Shown here piece after piece: positions 1 through 5,729 of a stretch of 9,055 nucleotides of DNA. The DNA is taken from contig JAFKFE010000546.1 of assembly GCA_017308345.1 (NCBI GenBank), positions 1-9,055 of the forward strand. Direction: 5' to 3'. The translations under genes and the position numbers were made by a program. How positions within the stretch are numbered: the stretch's first letter is position 1; every line of letters starts with the position of its first letter. This DNA comes from Alphaproteobacteria bacterium (GTDB taxonomy: Bacteria > Pseudomonadota > Alphaproteobacteria > Rhizobiales > Rhizobiaceae). The notes under the pieces are model-generated. The model was given only the letters and a program-made list of their open reading frames with translations. It had not been told where the DNA came from and did not search any database.

Positions 1-243
1 CCGCGCCTCGAACTCCATCACCGTCGGGTTGTCGCCGCGCGAGTAGATCGGCTGCTTCCTCCTGCCGGCAAAGGTGTCGGCCATGTCGGCGTAGTTGGCG
101 AAGGTGAACAGCGAGGTCTGGTAGATCGGCGGCACCACCGCGCCGCCCGGGAACGGATCGTCATGCGCCAGAAGCGTAGCCGCCTCGCCGAGATAGTCGC
201 TGGCCAGCGCGGCCGGGTCGAAGGTGTTGGGCTGCTCGTTCAT
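1..243 (-). CDS. Cys/Met metabolism PLP-dependent enzyme (cystathionine gamma-synthase/lyase-like), N-terminal fragment
   Basis: Only the first 81 residues are in the window; the gene continues past the left edge. Translation from the ATG at 243-241 gives a protein with the N-terminal signatures of the Cys/Met-metabolism (trans-sulfuration) PLP family: a VPPIYQTSLFTF block near residues 37-48 and PIYSRGDNPTV at 65-75. In this family the Tyr and Arg of YSR (here Y67 and R69) contact the PLP phosphate of the neighbouring subunit. Members catalyse beta/gamma eliminations or replacements on cysteine, homocysteine or O-acylhomoserine derivatives in the cytosol. The PLP lysine and the residues that separate synthase, lyase and sulfhydrylase lie outside the window, so the reaction cannot be assigned. 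The start overlaps the stop of the upstream GntR gene as ATGA, implying translational coupling and a shared transcript. Family call is firm; exact function is open. Confidence 0.85.
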   Translation of the reverse strand, partial: MNEQPNTFDPAALASDYLGEAATLLAHDDPFPGGAVVPPIYQTSLFTFANYADMADTFAGRRKQPIYSRGDNPTVMEFEAR

Positions 244-971
244 CTGCGATCCGAAAGTTTGAGGTTGGCGGCGCCGCGCTTCAGATCGTCCTCGACGGTG
301 GCGATGAGCTTCAGCGCCTCGGCGCGAGCCCCTTCGGGGTCACGCGCGGCAATGCAATTGAAGATGGTGCGGTGATAAGGAAAGCTGGCATGGCCGAAAT
401 CGCGCACGCCGAGCGGATGTTCCCAGAAGCGATGGAACATCTCGTACATGGCGGCGATGATCTGCTCGAACAGCGGGTTGCCGGAGGCGCGGAAGATCGC
501 CTGGTGGAATTCCCAATCCTCTTCCGAGGACATGCCGGCGCGGGTCTGGAAGGCCTCCTCCATGACGTCGAGCTTGCGCTCGATCTCGGCGAGCTCGGCC
601 TTGCCGGCTCGGATGGCGCAAAGTGCCGCCGCCTCCGCTTCCAGCGCGCGGCGGATCTCCAGCGTGGCCATCAGGCCAGCGAAATCATTGCCGCCGGCAA
701 GCGTCAGCGGCATGTGCAGCATGTCGGGCGAGACGGCGGCCTTGAGATAGGTGCCTGAACCCTGCCGCCTCTCGACGAGGCCGAGCCCCTCCCAGCGCGT
801 CAGCGCCTCGCGCACCGTGTTGCGGCTGACCTTGAGCCGCTCGGCCAGGATGCGCTCCGTCGGCAGCTTTTCGCCCGGACCCAGGCCCTCCTGCCGCACG
901 AACCCGGCCAACGCCTTCAGCACCGCGTCATCGCGGGCCGTGGTCTGGATGGGGGGCAGGAGGTCGGTCAC
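240..971 (-). CDS. GntR-family transcriptional regulator, FadR subfamily (FCD domain)
   Basis: With the GTG start at 971 the protein has 243 residues, typical for the family. An N-terminal winged helix-turn-helix spans about residues 15-77, with the recognition-helix core SRNTVREAL at 49-57 and the wing ERRQGSGTYL. The C-terminal all-helical FCD effector domain spans about 103-230. FCD domains often bind a metal through one Asp and three His that help hold a carboxylate ligand. Here D152, H156 and H200 are present, but the position 22 residues after H200, usually His, is L222, so metal binding may be altered or absent. An alternative GTG at 1016 would add 15 residues, but it lies between a TTGACA box and a FadR-type palindrome, so I prefer 971; its ribosome site is weak either way. 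The gene is coupled to the downstream PLP enzyme by an ATGA overlap and probably controls that transcript and itself. The effector is unknown. Confidence 0.9.
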   Translation of the reverse strand: MTDLLPPIQTTARDDAVLKALAGFVRQEGLGPGEKLPTERILAERLKVSRNTVREALTRWEGLGLVERRQGSGTYLKAAVSPDMLHMPLTLAGGNDFAGLMATLEIRRALEAEAAALCAIRAGKAELAEIERKLDVMEEAFQTRAGMSSEEDWEFHQAIFRASGNPLFEQIIAAMYEMFHRFWEHPLGVRDFGHASFPYHRTIFNCIAARDPEGARAEALKLIATVEDDLKRGAANLKLSDRR

Positions 972-995
972 ACCGGTTGGGCCTAAATGGTTCAA

Positions 996-1006
996 TGGTC
1001 CAACCA
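996..1006. promoter_or_regulatory. Candidate FadR-type GntR operator, TGGTCCAACCA
   Basis: The sequence TGGT-CCA-ACCA is a perfect 4+4 palindrome with a 3-base centre. It matches the form TGGTNNNACCA typical of FadR-subfamily GntR operators. It sits 25 bases before the preferred GTG start (971) of the only GntR gene in the window, where a repressor would block transcription start. A wider imperfect inverted repeat, GGTTGGGCC (975-983) and GGTCCAACC (997-1005), overlaps it and could provide a second half-site. Binding and autoregulation are inferred from motif and position. Confidence 0.6.
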
Positions 1007-1035
1007 ATTTCCGCACAGAGCGAAAGGCGTGTCAA
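1007..1035 (-). promoter_or_regulatory. Possible promoter of the GntR-PLP enzyme transcript
   Basis: On the minus strand a perfect TTGACA (plus-strand 1030-1035) is followed 17 bases later by GGAAAT (1007-1012), a poor -10 box. The presumed start of transcription would fall near the TGGTCCAACCA palindrome, leaving a leader of roughly 30 bases to the GTG at 971. The weak -10 keeps confidence low. Confidence 0.35.
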
Positions 1036-1049
1036 CAGCCGAAACGGGC

Positions 1050-1083
1050 AAAGGCCAAATGGCGGGGATATCCGCTATTGGCC
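1050..1083 (-). terminator. Hairpin with short T run after the DJ-1/PfpI gene
   Basis: Nine bases past the stop of the DJ-1/PfpI gene, reading on the minus strand, GGCCAA (1083-1078) pairs with TTGGCC (1058-1053). An inner stem GCGG/CCGC (1075-1072 with 1065-1062) closes a six-base loop. The outer arm is followed directly by TTT (1052-1050). The T run is short and there is an internal loop, so this is a plausible but weak intrinsic terminator separating this gene from the GntR promoter. Confidence 0.5.
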
Positions 1084-1091
1084 CTGTCGGC

Positions 1092-1799
1092 TCAGGCATG
1101 GATACGGGCTGGCGCGGCGGCCGAGCGCTCCTGGCGCCAGCGGGCGAAAATTTCCTCGCGAATCCGCCTCGAAGCCGAAAGCCGTTCCTTGGCTTCCGCT
1201 AGGACGGCCGGCGAAGCCTCGGCGGGCGTGCCGGAGCGGAACGGCGGAGCCGGCGCATATTCGAGCGAGAGCTGCACGATCTCCGCTTCGGCCTGGCCGA
1301 GCAGCCTTGCAACCAGCGCCAGGCCGAAATCGATGCCCGAGGTGACGCCGCCGGCTGTGATCAGATTGCCGTCCTCGACGATCCGCGCGTCGACAGGGAT
1401 CGCGCCGAACTCGCCAAGGAAATCATGCGCATACCAATGCGTTGTCGCGCGCTTGCCCTTGAGCAACCCGGCCGCGCCGAGCACCAGGGCACCGCTGCAC
1501 ACCGAGGTGATGTAGCGCGCTTGCGCGGCGCGCTCCCGGACGAAATCGAGAACCGCCTTGTCTTCCAGCAGCGCGTTGACGCCGCCACCGCCCGGAATGC
1601 ACAGCACGTCGAGAGGCGGGCAATCGTCGAAAGTCGCCGTCGGCGTCAGCGAAAGACGCGTCGCCGACGTCACCGGATCGCGATCCTTCCAGATCAATTC
1701 CACCTCCGCGCCCTTGACCGTCGCCATGACCTCGTAAGGCCCCGTGAGGTCGAGTTGCTGGACGTTGGGGAAGACAAGAATGCCGAAACGAAGGGTCAT
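1092..1799 (-). CDS. DJ-1/PfpI family protein, isonitrile hydratase-like
   Basis: A 235-residue cytosolic protein of the class I glutamine amidotransferase-like DJ-1/PfpI superfamily. The nucleophile elbow reads SVCSGALVLGAAGLL, with the cysteine at residue 101; a conserved acidic residue, D17, lies in QLDLTGPYEV. The numbering matches what I recall for Pseudomonas isonitrile hydratase (D17, C101, T102), except that residue 102 is Ser. Other shared signatures are PGGGGVNALL (69-78), ATTHW (118-122) and an AGGVTSGIDFGL block near 149-160. Isonitrile hydratase converts isonitriles to N-substituted formamides, but many relatives have no proven substrate, so activity is inferred. The start at 1799 is chosen because GGAG lies 5 bases upstream and the family motif begins at once; an upstream TTG at 1841 has no such support. 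It is transcribed divergently from a GlxA-type regulator whose sensor half is its paralogue. Confidence 0.85.
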   Translation of the reverse strand: MTLRFGILVFPNVQQLDLTGPYEVMATVKGAEVELIWKDRDPVTSATRLSLTPTATFDDCPPLDVLCIPGGGGVNALLEDKAVLDFVRERAAQARYITSVCSGALVLGAAGLLKGKRATTHWYAHDFLGEFGAIPVDARIVEDGNLITAGGVTSGIDFGLALVARLLGQAEAEIVQLSLEYAPAPPFRSGTPAEASPAVLAEAKERLSASRRIREEIFARWRQERSAAAPARIHA

Positions 1800-1804
1800 G
1801 GGAT

Positions 1805-1808
1805 CTCC
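1805..1808 (-). promoter_or_regulatory. Shine-Dalgarno GGAG deciding the DJ-1/PfpI start
   Basis: On the minus strand the sequence before the ATG at 1799 reads ACGGAGATCCC, placing GGAG 5 bases from the start codon. This supports 1799 over the in-frame TTG at 1841. Confidence 0.6.
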
Positions 1809-1818
1809 GTGCGATGAG

Positions 1819-1841
1819 TTGGGGCAAGTTGACTTGGGCAA
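1819..1841. repeat. Near-direct repeat TTGGGGCAA / TTGGGCAA in the divergent control region
   Basis: TTGGGGCAA (1819-1827) and TTGGGCAA (1834-1841) lie 15 bases start to start, between the divergent DJ-1/PfpI and GlxA-type genes. AraC-family proteins usually bind paired direct half-sites, so this is a candidate site for the adjacent regulator. The two copies differ by one G, and no independent evidence of binding is visible. Confidence 0.35.
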
Positions 1842-1857
1842 TCTACGGCATCATGCT
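1829..1857 (+). promoter_or_regulatory. Possible promoter of the GlxA-type regulator
   Basis: TTGACT (1829-1834) is followed by a 17-base spacer and CATGCT (1852-1857). The -35 matches 5 of 6 consensus bases and the -10 only 3 of 6. Transcription would start about 34 bases before the ATG at 1898. The box lies inside a set of repeats (1819-1871), as expected for an autoregulated promoter. Confidence 0.4.
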
Positions 1858-1871
1858 TTGGCGCGATTGCC
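1837..1871. repeat. Inverted repeat GGCAATC / GATTGCC
   Basis: Perfect 7-bp arms at 1837-1843 and 1865-1871 are separated by 21 bases. One arm lies in the spacer of the putative GlxA-type promoter and the other near its expected start site. It may be an operator for a dimeric regulator; chance occurrence cannot be excluded. Confidence 0.35.
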
Positions 1872-1897
1872 ATTGATCCCTCGCTTCAGGCCAAATC

Positions 1898-2845
1898 ATG
1901 CGCCGTATCGAAATCCTCGCCTATCCCGACATCCAGCTTCTCGATGTCAGCGGACCGCTTCAGGTCTTCGCCAGTGCCAATGATTTCAGGACGCAGGGCC
2001 GCGAAGCAGCCGCCTACGATGCCGTCGTCGTCGCCGCCGCCCCGCGAATAAGGACGTCCGCCGGCCTGGTGCTGGAGGCAGCGGCACTGCCGGCGCACGG
2101 AACCGAGATCGACACGGTCATCGTGCCCGGCGGCTGGGGCGTCAACGCGGCCTGCGAAGACCCCGAGCTGATCGAGTGGGTCATCCGCCGCTCGCGCGAT
2201 GCCAGGCGGACAGCCTCCGTCTGCAGCGGCGCCATGCTGCTGGCTGAGGCCGGCCTGCTCGACGGCCGGCGCGCGGTTACCCACTGGGGCCGCTGCGAGG
2301 AATTCGCCCGGCGCTTTCCGGCGGTCCGGCTCGAGCCCGACCCGATCTTCATCCGCGACGGCAATGTCTGGACCTCCGCGGGCGTGACGGCGGGCATCGA
2401 TCTCGCGCTTTCCTTCGTCGAGGCCGATCTTGGCCGGCGCATGGCTCTGGCGGTGGCGCGCGAGTTGGTCGTCTTCCTGAAACGGCCCGGCGGCCAGGCG
2501 CAGTTCAGCCAGACCCTCAAGCTGCAGGAAGGCGACGGGCGCTTCGACCGGCTGCATGGCTGGATCCTCGACAATCTGGCCGGCGACCTTTCGCTGGAGC
2601 AATTGGCGGACCGCGCCAATATGAGCCGGCGCAGTTTCTCGCGGCACTACCAGGAAGCGACAGGGCGGACGCCCGCCCGCGCCGTCGAGGAGATCCGCAT
2701 CGAAGCGGCGCGGCGGATGCTGGAGCGAGGCCAGGCGGTAGGGCAGACGGCCCGGCGCTGCGGCTTCGGTTCAGAGGAAACAATGCGGCGCGGCTTTCTA
2801 CGGGTCCTCGGCACCAATCCGCGCGACTACCGCGAACGTTTCTGA
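1898..2845 (+). CDS. GlxA-family AraC-type transcriptional regulator with DJ-1/PfpI-like sensor domain
   Basis: A 315-residue two-domain protein. Residues 1-200 form a DJ-1/PfpI-like amidotransferase domain that keeps the elbow cysteine (C109 in SVCSGAMLLAEAGLL), an acidic residue D16, and PGGWGVNAA and AVTHW blocks. Residues about 220-315 form an AraC-type DNA-binding domain with two helix-turn-helix units (LSLEQLADRANMSRRSFSRHY, 231-251, and a GFGSEETMRRGFLRVLGTNP segment near 289-308). GlxA-type proteins are transcription factors; the N-terminal domain is presumed to sense a small ligand rather than act as a hydrolase. AGG lies 7 bases before the ATG. It diverges from the DJ-1/PfpI gene, whose product resembles its sensor domain over most of its length, so regulation of that gene and of itself is the natural inference. 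The ligand may be the substrate of that enzyme. It need not control the sugar operon to the right. Confidence 0.92.
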   Translation: MRRIEILAYPDIQLLDVSGPLQVFASANDFRTQGREAAAYDAVVVAAAPRIRTSAGLVLEAAALPAHGTEIDTVIVPGGWGVNAACEDPELIEWVIRRSRDARRTASVCSGAMLLAEAGLLDGRRAVTHWGRCEEFARRFPAVRLEPDPIFIRDGNVWTSAGVTAGIDLALSFVEADLGRRMALAVARELVVFLKRPGGQAQFSQTLKLQEGDGRFDRLHGWILDNLAGDLSLEQLADRANMSRRSFSRHYQEATGRTPARAVEEIRIEAARRMLERGQAVGQTARRCGFGSEETMRRGFLRVLGTNPRDYRERF

Positions 2846-2860
2846 TCGCGATCGTTCGCG
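2831..2860. repeat. Inverted repeat over the 3' end of the GlxA-type gene
   Basis: CGCGAACG (2831-2838) and CGTTCGCG (2853-2860) are perfect 8-bp arms with a 14-base loop containing the stop codon (2843-2845). No T run follows in either direction. It could act in termination or protect the 3' end of the mRNA. Confidence 0.35.
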
Positions 2861-2872
2861 CCATGTGATCTC

Positions 2873-2898
2873 GGCCTGCGCGAAAAGACTTCGCGGCC
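2873..2898. terminator. Hairpin between convergent genes, possible bidirectional terminator
   Basis: CGCGAA (2879-2884) and TTCGCG (2890-2895) form a perfect 6-bp stem with a 5-base loop; outside a 3-base bulge, GGC (2873-2875) can pair with GCC (2896-2898). It sits between the convergent GlxA-type gene and the DUF2161-like gene (stop at 2914). No clear T tract is present, so intrinsic termination is uncertain. Confidence 0.4.
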
Positions 2899-2913
2899 TC
2901 CGGGCGTGATGGC

Positions 2914-3573
2914 TTACAGCGCTGCCGGAAGCGGCTGGATCGCCGCTAGGCCGGCTTCGGTCAGCGCGTAGATGCCACGCTCGGCCCGGGCGAACCAGCC
3001 ATAGTAATTATGTTGCAGGATGCTCGCCGCGCGTGGCGAAAGGGTCTTGAGGTCGCGCGGCCGCTTCGGGCCGTCGGCCATGGCGGCGGCGCAGGCGAGC
3101 GCCTCCTGCCGGTAGGCGGTCATGATCGGCTTCTTGCGCGCGCTGCCGCCGACGGACGGATCGCCCTTGCGGCGGTGATGCTCCTCGACCAGGCGCGAGC
3201 GCCGCCGTGGGTCGCGGCGCGGCGGCAAGGCGGCCGGGCTGAGGATCAACTCCACCTCGCCCTTGCCGCTGACGCCGAGCAAGCCGAAGCCGAGACGGCG
3301 GCAGAGCGCGCGGAAGCGCCGGTCGTGCTCGCGGCCCTTGCCGCGCGCCGACATGAGGGCAGCCAGCCAGACTTCGTCACAGGCGGCCGCGCGGTCGACG
3401 GCTTGCAGGACGAGCTCGAGGTTGAATTGCAGCTTGAGCTCGCAGATGACGACGACATCCGGCTCGCCCGGGCGCACACCGACCACGTCGCAGCCGCCGA
3501 TCTCGCCCTTGACGGCGAAATCCATGCTCTCGAGAAACCGCTTAACCGGTTCGTAGAGGGATGTTTCCTGCAT
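2914..3573 (-). CDS. DUF2161-like protein, predicted PD-(D/E)XK nuclease/phosphodiesterase fold
   Basis: A 219-residue protein that I place, from sequence memory, in the DUF2161 group found mostly in Alphaproteobacteria. The N-terminal 115 residues carry a PD-(D/E)XK-like pattern: E8 in the first helix, D39 in EPDVVVICELK, and E45 and K47 of ELK, followed by the helix LVLQAVDRAA. That layout suggests a metal-dependent nuclease or phosphodiesterase, although no substrate is proven. A basic linker rich in Arg and Lys spans about 119-148. Residues 150-215 look like a winged-helix domain (PRDLKTLSPRAASILQ, then YGWFARAERGIYALT), which would suit DNA binding. The gene starts 61 bases after the L-fuconate dehydratase gene on the same strand, with a poor ribosome site (CT-rich upstream). 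It may be read through from that operon or be transcribed on its own; nothing suggests a role in sugar catabolism. Confidence 0.75.
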   Translation of the reverse strand: MQETSLYEPVKRFLESMDFAVKGEIGGCDVVGVRPGEPDVVVICELKLQFNLELVLQAVDRAAACDEVWLAALMSARGKGREHDRRFRALCRRLGFGLLGVSGKGEVELILSPAALPPRRDPRRRSRLVEEHHRRKGDPSVGGSARKKPIMTAYRQEALACAAAMADGPKRPRDLKTLSPRAASILQHNYYGWFARAERGIYALTEAGLAAIQPLPAAL

Positions 3574-3634
3574 GAGGGAGGCATAGCCGATTCGCCGCTA
3601 TGCGGCCCAGCCGCGCCGTTGCCCGTCGCGGATA

Positions 3635-4912
3635 TCAGGCGCGATGCAGATAATCCTCGATCGACTTCGCCTTCATCTCGATCGAGAAGCCTGGTGCGGC
3701 AGGCGGCATGTAGGCGGCGTCGCGGATCACGCAGGGCTCCAGGAAATGTTCGTGCAGGTGGTCGACATATTCGATGACCCGTCCATCCTTGCCGCCCGAC
3801 ACCGCGACATAGTCGATCATCGACAGATGCTGGACATATTCGCACAGGCCAACGCCGCCGGCATGCGGCCAGACCGGCAGGCCGAATTTGGCGGCGATCA
3901 GAAGCACCGCCAGCACCTCGTTCAGCCCGCCCATGCGGCAGGAATCGATCTGCACGACGTCGATCGCGCCGCCGGCGATGAACTGCTTGAACATGATGCG
4001 GTTCTGGCACATCTCGCCGGTCGCCACTTTCATGGGCGCAACCGCCTTGCGGATTCTCGCGTGGCCGGCGACATCGTCCGGGCTGGTCGGCTCCTCGATG
4101 AAGAAGGGCTTGGCGAAAGCGAGGTCCTTCAGCCAGTCGATCGCCTGGTCGACCTCCCAGACCTGGTTGGCGTCGATCATCAGGTAACGGTCGGGACCGA
4201 TCACCTCGCGGGCGATCCTGAGACGGCGGATGTCGTCGGCACGGTCGCGGCCGACCTTCAGCTTGATGTGGTTGAAGCCATTATCGACCGCTTCCTGGCA
4301 AAGGCGCCTCAGCTTGTCGTCGGAATAGCCCAGCCATCCGGCCGAAGTGGTGTAGCAGGCATAGCCCTCGCGCTCGAGCGTGGCGATGCGCGCCGCCTTG
4401 CCGGCCTCGGCCTTCTTCAGGATCGCCAGCGCCTCGGCCGGGGTGATGGCGTCGGTGAGATAGCGGAAGTCGACGATGCGCACGATCTGTTCCGGGCTCA
4501 TCTCGGCGACGAGGCGCCATACCGGCTTGCCAGCTTCCTTCGCCCACAGGTCCCAGACCGCGTTGACCACGGCACCGACCGCGAGATGCATGGCGCCCTT
4601 GTCCGGGCCGATCCAGCGCAACTGGCTGTCGCCGGTCACGTGATGCCAGAAACGGCCGGGATCCTCCTTCACCCAGTCGAGGTCGAGCCCGACGACAAGG
4701 TGACGCAGCGCTTCGATCGCCGCGCAGCAGATCTCGTTGCCACGGCCGATGGTGAAGGTGAGCCCGTGGCCTTTCAGCGACGGGATATCTGTGTCGAGGA
4801 TGACATAGGCGGCCGAATAGTCCGGGTCCGGATTCATCGCGTCGGAACCGTCGAGGCTTTGCGATGTCGGGAAGCGCAGGTCGAAGGTTCTGAGGTCGGT
4901 GATCCTGGTCAT
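3635..4912 (-). CDS. fucD: L-fuconate dehydratase (enolase superfamily)
   Basis: A 425-residue enolase-superfamily enzyme of full length for FucD. It converts L-fuconate to 2-keto-3-deoxy-L-fuconate by Mg-dependent dehydration in the cytosol. Catalytic and metal residues are all present: K217 and K219 in IKLKVG, D247 and N249 in IDANQ, E273 in IEEP, E300 in ATGEM, D323 in QIDS and H350 in WPHAGG. These line up one position away from those I recall for the characterised Xanthomonas campestris enzyme (K218, K220, D248, E274, E301, H351). The N-terminal capping segment (FDLRFPTSQSLDGSDAMNPDPDYS) is also characteristic. The family enzyme also accepts L-galactonate and D-arabinonate, so the physiological substrate could be a close relative. 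ATG at 4912 is preceded by GAGG at about 8 bases. It is the last catabolic gene of the minus-strand operon, 68 bases after the SDR gene that would use its product. Confidence 0.93.
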   Translation of the reverse strand: MTRITDLRTFDLRFPTSQSLDGSDAMNPDPDYSAAYVILDTDIPSLKGHGLTFTIGRGNEICCAAIEALRHLVVGLDLDWVKEDPGRFWHHVTGDSQLRWIGPDKGAMHLAVGAVVNAVWDLWAKEAGKPVWRLVAEMSPEQIVRIVDFRYLTDAITPAEALAILKKAEAGKAARIATLEREGYACYTTSAGWLGYSDDKLRRLCQEAVDNGFNHIKLKVGRDRADDIRRLRIAREVIGPDRYLMIDANQVWEVDQAIDWLKDLAFAKPFFIEEPTSPDDVAGHARIRKAVAPMKVATGEMCQNRIMFKQFIAGGAIDVVQIDSCRMGGLNEVLAVLLIAAKFGLPVWPHAGGVGLCEYVQHLSMIDYVAVSGGKDGRVIEYVDHLHEHFLEPCVIRDAAYMPPAAPGFSIEMKAKSIEDYLHRA

Positions 4913-4980
4913 GTCTGCCTCGCAAATGGCCCGCTCGTAACTGGATAGCCGCCCGCGCCCAACCCAGCTGCCGAAACTAC

Positions 4981-5712
4981 TCAGATCGACCAGCCGCCGT
5001 CGATGTTATAGGCCTGCCCGGTCGTGTAGGTGGCGCCAGCCAGATAGACGGCGAGGTCGGCGATCTCCTCCGGCGTGCCGATCCTGCCCATCGGCTGGCG
5101 GGCGATGAAGGCCGCGCGCGCCGCCTCATAGTCGCCCTGCGCCTGCATGCGACCCTGAAGCGAAGGGCTCTCGACGGTGCCCGGACAGATGGCGTTGCAG
5201 CGTATGCCCTTGGCGACATAGTCGGCGGCGATCGATTTGGTCAGGCCGACGACGGCCGCCTTGGTCACGCCATAGGCGAAGCGGTTCGGCACGCCCTTCG
5301 GGGCGCCGGCGACCGAGGCCATGTTGATGATCGAGCCATCGCCGCGCTCCAGCATGCCGGGCAACACGGCGCGGATGGTGCGGATCATGGCGCGCACATT
5401 GAGGTTGAAGGCGAAGTCGAGATCCTCGTCCTTCATCTCCAGGATCGAGCCGGCATGGACGAAGCCGGCGCAATTGAACAGCACGTCGACCCGGCCGATC
5501 TCGGCGAAAGCCGCCTTCACCGCCTCGTCGTTCAGCACGTCGAGTTTTCGCGTCGTGATGCCGGGCGTCTTGCCGAGTTCGGCCAGGACCGTCTCGTTGA
5601 TGTCGGTGGCGTGGACGATGGCGCCGGCCTTGGCGAAAGCCAGCGCGCTTGCCCGTCCGATGCCTTGCGCGGCGGCCGTGACGACCACGACCTTGCCTGT
5701 GATGTCAGCCAT
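4981..5712 (-). CDS. SDR-family dehydrogenase, probable 2-keto-3-deoxy-L-fuconate dehydrogenase
   Basis: A 243-residue classical short-chain dehydrogenase/reductase. It has a cofactor motif TAAAQGIG (12-19), D37 at the end of beta-2 (favouring NAD over NADP), an NCAG motif (80-83), and the catalytic S133, Y147 and K151 (YGVTK). R144, R188 and R205 are also present; I recall these three arginines from the human DHRS6/BDH2 structure as the site for a substrate carboxylate. The protein resembles the BDH2 branch throughout, which includes the 2-keto-3-deoxy-L-fuconate dehydrogenase of the Xanthomonas fucose pathway. That enzyme oxidises the product of L-fuconate dehydratase to the 2,4-diketo acid. 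The gene lies directly upstream of fucD in the operon, 17 bases after the MaoC-like gene, with GGAG before its ATG. An alternative is an aldose 1-dehydrogenase, but the arginine set argues for an acid substrate. Confidence 0.82.
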   Translation of the reverse strand: MADITGKVVVVTAAAQGIGRASALAFAKAGAIVHATDINETVLAELGKTPGITTRKLDVLNDEAVKAAFAEIGRVDVLFNCAGFVHAGSILEMKDEDLDFAFNLNVRAMIRTIRAVLPGMLERGDGSIINMASVAGAPKGVPNRFAYGVTKAAVVGLTKSIAADYVAKGIRCNAICPGTVESPSLQGRMQAQGDYEAARAAFIARQPMGRIGTPEEIADLAVYLAGATYTTGQAYNIDGGWSI

Positions 5713-5729
5713 TTTCTTTTCTCCGTCTG

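Noticed and set aside
972..1016. GTG at 1016 as start of the GntR regulator
   Set aside because: It falls between a TTGACA box and a FadR-type palindrome and has no ribosome site. Starting at 971 leaves a typical family N-terminus.
1800..1841. TTG at 1841 as start of the DJ-1/PfpI protein
   Set aside because: The added 14 residues do not resemble the family, and a GGAG sits at proper distance from the ATG at 1799.
3602..3614. Hairpin GCGGC-CCA-GCCGC after fucD as a terminator
   Set aside because: The stem is only 5 bp and no T tract follows on the minus strand; such short GC palindromes are common in this base composition.
3644..4948. A 434-codon open frame on the plus strand covering the L-fuconate dehydratase gene
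   Set aside because: It lies antisense to a gene with a complete enolase active site. Its Arg/Asp/Val-rich, low-lysine composition is what third-position GC bias produces opposite a real gene, and no domain is recognisable.
4913..4980. The 68-base gap between the SDR and fucD genes as an internal promoter or small gene
   Set aside because: No convincing -35/-10 pair, repeat or short coding frame with a ribosome site is visible apart from the GAGG serving fucD.
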